Numbered from the stretch's first letter, positions 14,770-22,851 are shown. The stretch is 23,051 nucleotides of DNA from CAG-826 sp964654155 (GCA_964654155.1 CAZZGL010000014.1:1-23051); one strand, 5' to 3'. Translations and numbers: made by a program. Notes: a model not told the origin generated them from the sequence alone.

Positions 14770-15456
14770 ATGAAAAAGAAATATATTGCTCTAATTATTT
14801 TTACTACAATCGGTATTGGATTATCACTTGCAGGTGCAATTGGACTTAATTTTGATTTATCTTCAGTTACTAAAGGAGCGGAATTTACTGAAAGAAAAGA
14901 AGAATGTCCTTTAATTAAAAATGAAGATGATACATTGAATATAAATGTCAGTTCTTGTAGTGTTCAAATTGTTAAATCTAGTAGTGATAAAATAGAAGTT
15001 AGTTATACAAGCGATGATGAATATTTTGTATATAGTCAAGATTCGTTAAACTTTATTCCTAAAATAAATTTTGATTATTGGTATAACCCTTTTGTATCGT
15101 TATCATCAAAATATGAAATTAAAATTGGTTTACCTGAGAATGGATATAAACATTTAAATGTTTATGCAAACGCTTCATCTATCCTTATTAAAGGAATTGA
15201 GTTTAATACAATTGATTTAAAAACTTCAGCATCTAAAATTGAATTAGATAATGTTGATGTTGATAGATTAATGTTTTCAATTTCCGCTTGTGCTTTAGAT
15301 GCTGGATTAAGTGGAAAACAAACAGATTATTATGTTGATATAAAAACAAGTATGGGTGCTTGTGATATTAAAAACAGTGATGATTCTGAGGATGATTATT
15401 CAAAAAAAATTACAGGAATTATTAATGTGGGTTCGGTAAAAATTAAATTTGCATAA
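14770..15456 (+). CDS. DUF4097-type beta-helix surface protein
   Basis: 228 aa. An N-terminal hydrophobic segment (residues 5-26, YIALIIFTTIGIGLSLAGAIGL) acts as a signal or anchor. A repetitive beta-strand domain follows, in which short strands recur: LNINVSSCSVQIVKSSSDKIEVSY, HLNVYANASSILIKGIEFNTIDLKTSASKIELDNVDVDRLMFSISAC. This is typical of DUF4097 'putative adhesin' domains. It is probably anchored outside the membrane. It starts two bases after the DUF1700 gene, with AGAGGTAAG across that gene's stop, so the two are co-expressed. The biochemical role of the pair is unknown; family members are associated with cell-envelope stress functions. Confidence 0.75.
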   Translation: MKKKYIALIIFTTIGIGLSLAGAIGLNFDLSSVTKGAEFTERKEECPLIKNEDDTLNINVSSCSVQIVKSSSDKIEVSYTSDDEYFVYSQDSLNFIPKINFDYWYNPFVSLSSKYEIKIGLPENGYKHLNVYANASSILIKGIEFNTIDLKTSASKIELDNVDVDRLMFSISACALDAGLSGKQTDYYVDIKTSMGACDIKNSDDSEDDYSKKITGIINVGSVKIKFA

Positions 15457-15470
15457 TAATTATTATAGTG

Positions 15471-15499
15471 TTCATACTACATTTGGGTGATAGTATGAA
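15471..15499 (+). promoter_or_regulatory. Hairpin covering a start codon
   Basis: TTCATACTA (15471-15479) and TAGTATGAA (15491-15499) are perfectly complementary over 9 bp. The loop holds the ribosome site GGGTGA, and the ATG at 15495 lies in the 3' arm, so folding would occlude the start of the next gene. Confidence 0.55.
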
Positions 15500-15965
15500 T
15501 GAAAGTAAATTAATGAAACGCTTTTTAGCTTCAGTAAAAATGGGAAATAAAATAATTAAAAATATTGAAATGAAAACATCTTCTTTAGAAATAAGAAAAC
15601 TATGGGTTGATATTTTAAATTCTTTTGCGGTGCATGAAAATAATATTATTGAAGTTATGAGAAAGCTTGATATTAATACAGATGTAGATTTATCAATGAT
15701 GCAGAAGATGGCTATTTGTATGCAAAAGGTAAAATTAAAAGGCAATGATGATGTTGAGCTTTTATTTTTTGGAATTGAAGGACTTGAGATGGGAATGGTT
15801 GGTACATTAAAGTTTATTCATGTAAATGAATTTATTAATGAGGACTTCATTTCTGAAGCAATTTCAATATATGATGAGTATGAAAGAAGCTTTAATAGAG
15901 TAATTAAAAAAGCTAAAGAATACTTGAATTTTGATTATAGAAGATTGAAAAAGAATGAGATTTAA
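15495..15965 (+). CDS. Helical protein of unknown function
   Basis: 156 aa, not recognised. The ATG at 15495 follows GGGTGA; the upstream GTG (15468) has no site. The sequence is almost wholly helical and soluble, with Met-rich stretches (VDLSMMQKMAICMQKVKL, EGLEMGMVGTLKF) and a basic tail. It could be a four-helix bundle, but no ferritin-type metal ligands are arranged clearly. It lies 38 bases after the DUF4097 gene and may belong to the same transcript. Its start codon is embedded in a perfect 9-bp hairpin. A terminator follows. Confidence 0.65.
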   Translation: MNESKLMKRFLASVKMGNKIIKNIEMKTSSLEIRKLWVDILNSFAVHENNIIEVMRKLDINTDVDLSMMQKMAICMQKVKLKGNDDVELLFFGIEGLEMGMVGTLKFIHVNEFINEDFISEAISIYDEYERSFNRVIKKAKEYLNFDYRRLKKNEI

Positions 15966-16002
15966 ATAGATAAATATACTATATTTGTAGTGTTGTAACA
16001 TA

Positions 16003-16040
16003 AAGCATCGATGTGTGTTTCACGGGTCGATACTTTTTTT
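16003..16040 (+). terminator. Intrinsic terminator after the helical protein gene
   Basis: AAGCATCGA (16003-16011) and TCGATACTT (16027-16035) pair with one C-A mismatch, followed by a T run. A second, weaker hairpin (AACTC 16061-16065 with GAGTT 16073-16077, then Ts) lies just downstream. Confidence 0.65.
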
Positions 16041-16101
16041 GTTCTTTAAAATTTTGAGCTAACTCATAACACGAGTTTTTTTGCTAATAAGCTGTTAATA
16101 A

Positions 16102-16129
16102 TTGACAAAAGAATTTAATTTGATATACT
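16102..16129 (+). promoter_or_regulatory. Sigma-A promoter of the riboswitch-ATPase transcript
   Basis: TTGACA (16102-16107) and TATACT (16124-16129) are spaced by 16 bases. The predicted start at about 16136 falls right at the 5' end of the riboswitch. Confidence 0.8.
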
Positions 16130-16136
16130 ATACCTA

Positions 16137-16305
16137 ACTCGTGAGGGAGTAAGAAGCGTAGTTAAGCTACGGGGCGAAGTCAACAATCGATGCTAAAAAA
16201 AACATCTGGTTAGCCTTAAAATATGAGACTCATGTAGAGCGTTTGCGATACATGGTGAATTAAAATGAATTACCTAAGTGTGGCAAAAGCATTTAGGCTT
16301 TTTTA
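16137..16305 (+). promoter_or_regulatory. yybP-ykoY (Mn2+) riboswitch with terminator switch
   Basis: Conserved yybP-ykoY elements occur in order: GGGAGTA (16145-16151) after a P1 strand CGTGAG (16140-16145), the hairpin CGTAG/CTACG (16157-16171), GTCAACA (16179-16185), GAGAC (16225-16229), then the closing P1 strand CTCATG (16229-16234). Downstream, CATGTA (16231-16236) can instead pair with TACATG (16249-16254). GGTGAATT (16254-16261) can pair with AATTACC (16268-16274) as an antiterminator. The terminator CCTAAGTG (16273-16280) with CATTTAGG (16290-16297) plus a T run overlaps it. This family senses Mn2+ and normally turns genes on. This riboswitch, the terminators and the promoter account for the gene-free stretch 15966-16328. 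Confidence 0.82.
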
Positions 16306-16328
16306 TTTATTTAAGGAGTGAATATTAA

Positions 16329-18986
16329 ATGAAAGAATATTTAAAAGAAAAAGAGCAAGTTTTGAAAGAACAATTAACTTCTGAAGGAGGATTATCTATT
16401 GAAGATGTTCATTTGCGTCAAGAAAAATATGGAAAAAATAAACTAGCGGATGCTAAAAAAACACCTTTAATTATAAAATTTCTTCTTGAATTTAAAGATC
16501 CAATGGTCTTAATTTTAATAGCTGCGGCAATAGTTTCATTAGTTTTAGCAATTATAGAAAATGAATCGTTCGCTGATACGATAATTATTATAACTGTAGT
16601 TATGATTAATGCAATTTTAGGAGTCATTCAAGAGAATAAAGCTGAAAAAGCAATTGAGGCATTACAAGAAATGTCAAGAGCGACAAGTAAGGTTGTTAGA
16701 AATGAACATGTCATGATTGTTAATGCAGAAGATTTAGTTCCAGGTGATATCGTTTTACTTGAATCCGGTGATGCGGTTCCTGCTGATGCAAGAATTATTG
16801 AATGTGCAAGTTTAAAAGTTGAAGAAGCTGCGTTAACTGGTGAATCAGTACCGGTATTAAAGACTTCTGATATTATAGTTCAAAAGGAAAAAGAAATTCT
16901 TCTTGGTGATCGTAAAAATATGCTTTATATGGGTAGCAATATTGTTTATGGGCGTGCTAAAGCGGTTATTGTTTCTACTGGAATGAATACAGAAATGGGT
17001 AAAATTGCGACAGCATTAACTGAAGCTAAAGAAGGAGATACTCCTTTGCAAAAGAAATTAAATCAATTAAGTAAGGTTTTAACTATATTAGTATTGTTAA
17101 TTTGTGCGATTATCTTTATTGTTGGATTAATAAGTGATGGATTTGAAATTGATGCAATTATTGGTTCATTTATGACAGCAATTTCCCTTGCAGTTGCCGC
17201 AATTCCTGAAGGTTTAGCGGCGGTTGTAACGATTGTCTTGTCTATTGGTGTTACTAAAATGTCTAAAAGAAACGCCACGATTAGAAAATTAACCGCTGTT
17301 GAAACATTGGGTTGTACACAAGTTATTTGTTCAGATAAAACAGGAACATTAACACAAAATAAAATGACAGTAGTCGATTATTATTCTAAGGATAATATGT
17401 TGTTAGCAAAAGCGATGGCGTTATGTTCAGATGCTGAACTTGAAGATTGTGGTTCAGTTGGAGAGCCAACTGAATGTGCTTTGATTAATTATGCAAAATC
17501 ACTTGAAATGAATAAAAATGATTTAAAAGTACTATATCCACGTATTGGAGAAGCACCATTTGATTCGTTAAGAAAAATGATGTCAACTGTTCATGATTAT
17601 AATGGACAAATTATTCAATATACTAAAGGTGCGCCGGATGAAGTTTTAAAGAAGTGCAATTATTACTGGAATGGTGAAGAAATGATTCCGTTAACAGAAT
17701 CACTTAAAGAAGAAATACTAATTGCAAATAAGAATATGGCTTCTAAAGCTTTGCGTATATTATGCGCAGCGATGAAAGTATTAGAAGGTGTACCTTCATC
17801 ATATGCCGCATGTGACATTGAAAATGATTTATGCTATATAGGTTTAGTTGGAATGATTGATCCTATTAGACCAGAAGTTAAAGTAGCTATTGATCAATGT
17901 AAGGATGCTGGTATAAAAGCGGTTATGATTACTGGTGATCATATTGATACAGCAATAGCAATTGCTAAACAATTAGGGATTATTGAAGATGAATCTCAAG
18001 CAATTACTGGTGCAGAATTAAATAATATGAGCGATGAAGAATTAATTGCAAATATTTGTAATTATAATGTTTATGCTCGTGTACAACCAGAACATAAAGT
18101 ACGGATAGTTAAAGCTTGGCAAGCTTTAGGAAAAGTTACAGCAATGACTGGTGATGGTGTTAATGATGCTCCATCAATTAAAAATGCTGATATTGGAGTT
18201 GGCATGGGTATAACTGGTACTGATGTTACTAAAAATGTTGCTGATATGGTTTTAGCGGATGATAACTTTGCAACAATTGTTTCAGCGGTTGAAGAAGGAA
18301 GAAGAATTTATGATAATATTCGAAAATCAATTCAATTTCTACTTTCAAGTAATTTAGCAGAAGTTATATCAGTATTTGTGGCTTCTTTAATAGGATTTAA
18401 GATTTTAAAACCAGCACATTTGTTATGGATTAATTTAATTACTGATAGTATTCCTGCGATTGCTTTAGGTATGGAAGATAGTGAACATGATATTATGAAA
18501 CGGGAACCGAGAAATCCTAAAGATGGTATTTTCTCTAATGGATTAGGTGTTGATGTAGTTGTTCAAGGTTTATTAATATCTATAATAACATTAATTTCAT
18601 TCTTTATTGGTCACTATATTGAATGGGCTAAAGTTGCTGAAACTAATGTTAAGTATTGGGATTTCTTGCATGGAGGAGAAAGTCCAGATGGTATGACTAT
18701 GGCGTTTTTAACTCTTTCATTCATTGAACTATTCCATGCATTTAATATGCGTTCCCGTCGAGAATCAATATTCTTAATTAAAAAACAAAATCTCGTTTTA
18801 TGGGGTGGAACAATAGTTTCATTAATATTAACAACTTTAGTTATTTATGTTCCATTTTTAAGTGAAGCTTTTGGTTTTACCAGTATTAGCGCAATTGAAT
18901 ATTTGATTGCAATTGGGTTAGCATTAACTATTATTCCTATCATGGAATTGATTAAATTGATACAAAGATTAATAAAAAACAAATAA
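16329..18986 (+). CDS. P2A-type cation-exporting ATPase (Ca2+/Mn2+)
   Basis: 885 aa, full length. An N-terminal cation-ATPase domain (LSIEDVHLRQEKYGKNKL) is followed by ten membrane segments and the P-type core: LTGES, PEGL in TM4 (E294), the phosphorylated D336 in CSDKTGTLT, TKGAPD, TGDH, and TGDGVNDAPSI. The ion-site residues of SERCA-like pumps are present: E294 in TM4, N675 and E678 in TM5 (SSNLAEV), N702, T705 and D706 in TM6 (NLITDSIPA). By family this could export Ca2+. The upstream yybP-ykoY riboswitch argues for Mn2+ export, as for Lactococcus YoaB. AAGGAG precedes the start by nine bases. A terminator shared with the convergent ZIP gene follows. Confidence 0.93.
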   Translation: MKEYLKEKEQVLKEQLTSEGGLSIEDVHLRQEKYGKNKLADAKKTPLIIKFLLEFKDPMVLILIAAAIVSLVLAIIENESFADTIIIITVVMINAILGVIQENKAEKAIEALQEMSRATSKVVRNEHVMIVNAEDLVPGDIVLLESGDAVPADARIIECASLKVEEAALTGESVPVLKTSDIIVQKEKEILLGDRKNMLYMGSNIVYGRAKAVIVSTGMNTEMGKIATALTEAKEGDTPLQKKLNQLSKVLTILVLLICAIIFIVGLISDGFEIDAIIGSFMTAISLAVAAIPEGLAAVVTIVLSIGVTKMSKRNATIRKLTAVETLGCTQVICSDKTGTLTQNKMTVVDYYSKDNMLLAKAMALCSDAELEDCGSVGEPTECALINYAKSLEMNKNDLKVLYPRIGEAPFDSLRKMMSTVHDYNGQIIQYTKGAPDEVLKKCNYYWNGEEMIPLTESLKEEILIANKNMASKALRILCAAMKVLEGVPSSYAACDIENDLCYIGLVGMIDPIRPEVKVAIDQCKDAGIKAVMITGDHIDTAIAIAKQLGIIEDESQAITGAELNNMSDEELIANICNYNVYARVQPEHKVRIVKAWQALGKVTAMTGDGVNDAPSIKNADIGVGMGITGTDVTKNVADMVLADDNFATIVSAVEEGRRIYDNIRKSIQFLLSSNLAEVISVFVASLIGFKILKPAHLLWINLITDSIPAIALGMEDSEHDIMKREPRNPKDGIFSNGLGVDVVVQGLLISIITLISFFIGHYIEWAKVAETNVKYWDFLHGGESPDGMTMAFLTLSFIELFHAFNMRSRRESIFLIKKQNLVLWGGTIVSLILTTLVIYVPFLSEAFGFTSISAIEYLIAIGLALTIIPIMELIKLIQRLIKNK

Positions 18987-18992
18987 GATATG

Positions 18993-19016
18993 AGGTCATA
19001 GAAATATGGCCTTTTT
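18993..19016 (+). terminator. Intrinsic terminator after the cation ATPase
   Basis: AGGTCATA (18993-19000) and TATGGCCT (19005-19012) pair with one G-U pair and are followed by Ts; the end touches the stop of the convergent ZIP gene. Confidence 0.75.
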
Positions 19017-19803
19017 AAATTATTTCTAATAGTATCATAATGGCAAAGCCAATCATAAAAGCCCATATTCCGTAATGTTCAAAGCCATCTTTTCTTGCGG
19101 CGGGTAATAATTCATCAATAGTAACATAAATCATAGAACCTGCACCAAAAGCTAGTAACCATGACATTAGCGTTGATATAGAGGTTGTTAAAAGAATACC
19201 AAAAATACCAAATATTGGTTCAACAATACCACTTAATAAACTTAATAAAAATGATTTTCTTTTTGATAATCCTTCATCATGAAGAGGAATCGCTACTGCT
19301 GAACTTTCAGGTAGATTTTGAATAGCCATTCCAATTGCTAAAGAAAGAGCGCTTAGCATTGATTCTTCCGTTTTTAAAGATAAGGCTATACCACATGCAA
19401 AACCGACTGATAATCCTTCGGGTATATTGTGAATCGTTACTGCGAGAACAAATTTAATTTGTCTTGAAAGTTTATTGTTTTTTATTCCTTCTTCATTTTC
19501 ACTGCTATGATGAAAGTGAGGGATAATTTTATCTAAGACAAATAATATTAAACCGCCTAATAGAAATCCTCCTATTACGGGAATAAAAGAAATTTTTGGA
19601 TTAGATTCTTTTGCGGCATCTATTGCCGGTAATAATAATCCAAATAAACCTGCACAAATCATAATCCCACTGGTAAAACCTAGAATAGCGTTACTTATTT
19701 TACTTGATAATTCTTTTTTGATAAAGAAAACACTTGTTGCTCCAATAACATTTGCTAAGAAGACTACACCAAATGAAACAATGGTAATAAGTAAAGGGGT
19801 CAT
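19015..19803 (-). CDS. ZIP-family metal transporter (GufA-like)
   Basis: 262 aa. Eight membrane segments; TM4 has the metal-binding HNIPEG motif, and TM5 has MAIQNLPES, in which the usual final Gly of the PEG motif is Ser. A His-rich loop (HFHHSSEN) lies between TM3 and TM4, typical for ZIP proteins. Members carry Zn2+, Mn2+ or Fe2+ toward the cytoplasm. The ATG at 19803 is preferred over the GTG at 19812 because AAGGAAG overlaps the latter and stands eight bases from the former. It is convergent with the riboswitch-controlled exporter and divergent from enolase. Pairing with an Mn2+-type exporter suggests a shared role in divalent metal balance, which is inference. Confidence 0.9.
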   Translation of the reverse strand: MTPLLITIVSFGVVFLANVIGATSVFFIKKELSSKISNAILGFTSGIMICAGLFGLLLPAIDAAKESNPKISFIPVIGGFLLGGLILFVLDKIIPHFHHSSENEEGIKNNKLSRQIKFVLAVTIHNIPEGLSVGFACGIALSLKTEESMLSALSLAIGMAIQNLPESSAVAIPLHDEGLSKRKSFLLSLLSGIVEPIFGIFGILLTTSISTLMSWLLAFGAGSMIYVTIDELLPAARKDGFEHYGIWAFMIGFAIMILLEII

Positions 19804-19928
19804 TATTGTCACTTCCTTACTTATTTAGTTTATTCACTTTTTTAGAAAACGAAATTGAATAGTATGTTTTTTTAATTATGGATATAGAAATATAAAGTTT
19901 GGTCATACTAAAAGAGAGGTGAATGGTG

Positions 19929-21212
19929 ATGGTTAAGATAAAAGATATAGTATCAAGAGAAGTATTAGATTCAAGAGGTAATCCGACAGTTGAGACTGAT
20001 GTATATTTAGATGATGGTTCATTTGGTCGAGCTATTGTTCCTTCAGGAGCGTCAACAGGAAAAAAAGAAGCTCTAGAACTTCGAGATGGTGACAAATCTC
20101 GTTATTTAGGCAATGGTGTACTTCAAGCAGTTAACAATGTAAATACAATCTTAAAATCATTATTAGTGGGTCAAGAGGCATCACAAGAATTAATTGATAA
20201 TTTAATGATTAATGAAGATGGAACTAAAAATAAATCTCGTTTAGGTGCGAATGCAATACTTAGTGTTTCTTTAGCTTTGTTTCACGCTCTTAGTGATTCA
20301 GAAGATGTTCCTTTGTATAAGTTATGGCATCAGGATGATTATTTTTATATGCCGGTTCCAATGATGAATATTATTAATGGAGGAAAACATGCTTCAAACG
20401 CAGTAGACTTTCAAGAATATATGATTGTTCCTGTAGGAGCGGATTCTTTTAAAAATGCAGTTAGAATGGGTAGTGAAATATTTCATACTTTAAAATCACT
20501 ACTGATTAGAGATAATTTATCGACAGGTGTTGGTGATGAAGGAGGTTTTTCTCCTGATTTTAAAGATAATCAAGCTCCTCTAGATTATATAAATGAAGCT
20601 ATCCTAAAAGCGGGTTATAAACCAGGAGAGGATGTTTGTATTGCTTTAGATGTTGCATCAAGTGAGTTTTATTTAGAAGATGAACAAGTTTATGATCTTC
20701 ATAAAAGTAATAATGGTAAAAAAACTTCTAGTGAAATGATTGATTATTTAGAATGGCTTGTAGATAATTATCCAATTATTTCAATTGAAGATGGTTTGAG
20801 TGAAGATGATATAGAAGGTTGGAAAGAATTAACTTTAAGATTAGGTGATCGTATTCAACTTGTTGGTGATGATCTTTTTGTTACTAATTATGAATTGTTA
20901 GAAGAAGGAATAAAGAATAAGACCGCTAACGCGATATTAATTAAAGTTAATCAAATTGGAACAATAATGGAAACATTTAAAACAATTAATTTGGCTAAAG
21001 AAAATAATTATCGAATTATTATTTCTCATCGTTCTGGTGAAAGTGAAGATACTACAATTGCTGATCTAGCAGTTTTATGTTCGTCTTTACAAATTAAAAC
21101 TGGCTCTTTATCTAGATCAGAAAGAATTGCTAAATATAATAGATTAATAAGAATTGAAGAAGAACAAAATGATTATGTAATTTATCCAGGATATAAAGCA
21201 TTTGGTGAATAA
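19929..21212 (+). CDS. eno: Enolase
   Basis: 427 aa; converts 2-phosphoglycerate to phosphoenolpyruvate in glycolysis. Canonical blocks are present: REVLDSRGNPTVETDV, PSGASTGKKEALELRDGD, MNIINGGKHASNAVDFQEYM, GDEGGFSPD (catalytic Glu), ALDVASSEFY, ISIEDGLSEDD, LVGDDLFVTN (metal Asp residues), LIKVNQIGT (catalytic Lys), SHRSGESEDTTIADLAV and IKTGSLSRSER. Small departures from the commonest form include HASNAVDFQEY for HADNNVDFQEF. Three starts are possible: ATG 19923, GTG 19926 and ATG 19929. The last gives the best spacing from AGAGGTGA and the usual N-terminus. It is not linked to other glycolysis genes in this window. Confidence 0.97.
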   Translation: MVKIKDIVSREVLDSRGNPTVETDVYLDDGSFGRAIVPSGASTGKKEALELRDGDKSRYLGNGVLQAVNNVNTILKSLLVGQEASQELIDNLMINEDGTKNKSRLGANAILSVSLALFHALSDSEDVPLYKLWHQDDYFYMPVPMMNIINGGKHASNAVDFQEYMIVPVGADSFKNAVRMGSEIFHTLKSLLIRDNLSTGVGDEGGFSPDFKDNQAPLDYINEAILKAGYKPGEDVCIALDVASSEFYLEDEQVYDLHKSNNGKKTSSEMIDYLEWLVDNYPIISIEDGLSEDDIEGWKELTLRLGDRIQLVGDDLFVTNYELLEEGIKNKTANAILIKVNQIGTIMETFKTINLAKENNYRIIISHRSGESEDTTIADLAVLCSSLQIKTGSLSRSERIAKYNRLIRIEEEQNDYVIYPGYKAFGE

Positions 21213-21292
21213 ACTACATTAATGTTAATATTAATTTATTAAAAAAAGTTTAATTTTCAATTAAAATCAAGACATTTATTTTAAAAAAAGAT

Positions 21293-21365
21293 AAAAAAGC
21301 CCTTACATTTATACTTGTATTTATTAATTTATAGTTTATAATATAGGTATCAAGAGGGCTTTTTT
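21293..21365 (+). terminator. Long-loop inverted repeat after enolase, enclosing a promoter
   Basis: AAAAAAGCCCT (21293-21303) and AGGGCTTTTTT (21355-21365) are perfectly complementary over 11 bp with a 51-base loop. On a transcript coming from eno the 3' arm ends in a T run and could terminate transcription. The loop contains the promoter of the next gene. Confidence 0.55.
21315..21342 (+). promoter_or_regulatory. Promoter of the CBM26 surface-protein gene
   Basis: TTGTAT (21315-21320) and TATAAT (21337-21342) are spaced by 16 bases. The predicted start (~21349) is just before the arm AGGGCTTTTTT, which can also pair with AAAAAACCCT at 21372-21381 as a 5' leader hairpin. Confidence 0.65.
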
Positions 21366-21368
21366 GTA

Positions 21369-21413
21369 ATGAAAAAACCCTTTAATTTTTCAAAGAGAGG
21401 AAAAAAGATATGA
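21369..21413 (+). CDS. Possible 14-codon leader peptide
   Basis: ATG at 21369 opens MKKPFNFSKRGKKI and stops at TGA 21411-21413, overlapping the ATG of the next gene (ATGA). GAGGG lies about ten bases upstream. It spans the ribosome site of the surface-protein gene, so its translation could affect or couple to that gene. It may be chance. Confidence 0.3.
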   Translation: MKKPFNFSKRGKKI

Positions 21414-22834
21414 AAAAATTATTTAAAAAACTTGCTGGATTAATGATGGGCTTGCTTGCAGTTGCAGGTCTAGCAGGATTTAATGCAAGTAATTCAGTTG
21501 TTGCATCTGCAGCAAATACGACAGATGATAGTCAAGAAAAGTGGTCTGTTATAGGTTCAATTAATGGTACAAGTTGGGATAAAGATTTTCCTTTAAGCTA
21601 TGTTTCAGATAATGATCGCTATGAAATTAAGATATCCTTAAACAAAGATGAATGTTTTAAGATACGGTTAAATAATAGTTGGAGTACACAAATTGGATAT
21701 AAGGGGAATACTGGAGCAAATATTGGTACTTATTTAACTTATGATGGTAGTGGTGATTATAGAAATTTTAAAGTAAAAACCACTGGTGTTTATATTTTAT
21801 GGGTTAAAGATGATCATGTCGCTAACTATGGTGATAAGTCATATGGTTTTGGAATTGATCCTGTTGTTTCTAATTATTATACAGTTACTCATTATAAGAA
21901 AGATGGAAGCGTTTTATCGGATGGTGAGACAGTTCTTGAAAACTCTTTGTATAATCCAAAATTTGAAGAAGAAGAAGGCTTTAGACTAGAAGGATGGTAT
22001 ACAGAACCCGAATTAATCAACAAATTTGAAAAAGCAACTGCAATTACAACTGATTTGAATTTATATCCAAAATATGTTGAAGCAGAAGACTACACTGCTT
22101 ATTTCTATGATAGTAATGATGTTTTAGGATCAAAAGTATATGCATACATGTATAGAGATTCAACAGATGGAGGCAAAAATGCTGAATGGCCAGGTATTGA
22201 AATGGAAAAAGATGCTAATGGTTGTTGGAAAATTGAAATTGATGTTTCACAAACATATACAAAGATTATTTTTAATGGCAACGGTGCTCAAACTGACAAT
22301 ATAGAAATTATTGATAAGCCATTAAATGTTTATGTTATGGGTGAAAAAAAGGAAGATAGTAGTAGATATGATGCATCAATCAATACTGTTATTGCCGCTA
22401 TTAAAGGTGAAAATAGTGTTAGTGAGACAGGATATTATTTAAAAGATTCTGAAGGTAATTTGACTAATGGTGCTTCATTCATTGCAAATGAACAAAAACA
22501 AATGGCTTTTGAACAATATATGACTAATGTTGACACATGTACTTCTTACGATAATGTTGCAGAGTATAACAAGTTAGCTGAAGGATTAGATACATCGGCT
22601 ATAATAAATGATGAAGATGGTGAAAATAATACCATTAAAGTTTCAATAGCAGATAAATTAGCGTATATGGAAATTTATAAAGCTTCAAAAGATGCAGAAA
22701 AAGGAACAAGTGGTATTAATATTTTAGGTAATATTTCTTCTTCAAATAATATTGCAATCATATTAGTGGTTGGTTTATTAGGTTTAACTGCAGTTGGTGC
22801 ATATTACTTCATTAATAAGAAAAAATACGCCTAA
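21410..22834 (+). CDS. Secreted, membrane-anchored carbohydrate-binding protein (CBM26, InlB-type repeat)
   Basis: 474 aa. A signal peptide (KKLFKKLAG then a hydrophobic core) probably ends at ASA|A near residue 34. Residues ~45-150 form a beta-rich domain starting WSVIGSINGTSWDKDFPL, like SusE/X25 starch-associated modules. Residues ~157-224 match the InlB B-repeat/Flg_new type (FRLEGWYTEPELINKFEKAT…LNLYPKY). Residues ~228-305 match a CBM26 starch-binding module (VYAYMYR…NAEWPGIEMEKDANGCWKIEI…KIIFNGNGAQTDNI). A helical stalk follows, then a C-terminal membrane helix and KKK tail (about 447-474). No LPXTG and no catalytic domain are present, so it likely binds starch-like glycans at the cell surface. 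AGAGAGGA precedes the ATG. Confidence 0.85.
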   Translation: MKKLFKKLAGLMMGLLAVAGLAGFNASNSVVASAANTTDDSQEKWSVIGSINGTSWDKDFPLSYVSDNDRYEIKISLNKDECFKIRLNNSWSTQIGYKGNTGANIGTYLTYDGSGDYRNFKVKTTGVYILWVKDDHVANYGDKSYGFGIDPVVSNYYTVTHYKKDGSVLSDGETVLENSLYNPKFEEEEGFRLEGWYTEPELINKFEKATAITTDLNLYPKYVEAEDYTAYFYDSNDVLGSKVYAYMYRDSTDGGKNAEWPGIEMEKDANGCWKIEIDVSQTYTKIIFNGNGAQTDNIEIIDKPLNVYVMGEKKEDSSRYDASINTVIAAIKGENSVSETGYYLKDSEGNLTNGASFIANEQKQMAFEQYMTNVDTCTSYDNVAEYNKLAEGLDTSAIINDEDGENNTIKVSIADKLAYMEIYKASKDAEKGTSGINILGNISSSNNIAIILVVGLLGLTAVGAYYFINKKKYA

Positions 22835-22851
22835 ATAATTAACGGTATATT

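Noticed and set aside
15443..15745. Minus-strand frame of 100 codons opposite the helical protein
   Set aside because: No ribosome site, low-complexity Ile/Phe/Ser content, and the plus-strand gene has a good start and terminator.
19817..20095. Minus-strand frame over the start of enolase
   Set aside because: Shadow of enolase and of the divergent promoter region.
21786..21989. Plus-strand frame of 67 codons inside the CBM26 protein gene
   Set aside because: Different frame within a well-supported gene, no ribosome site.
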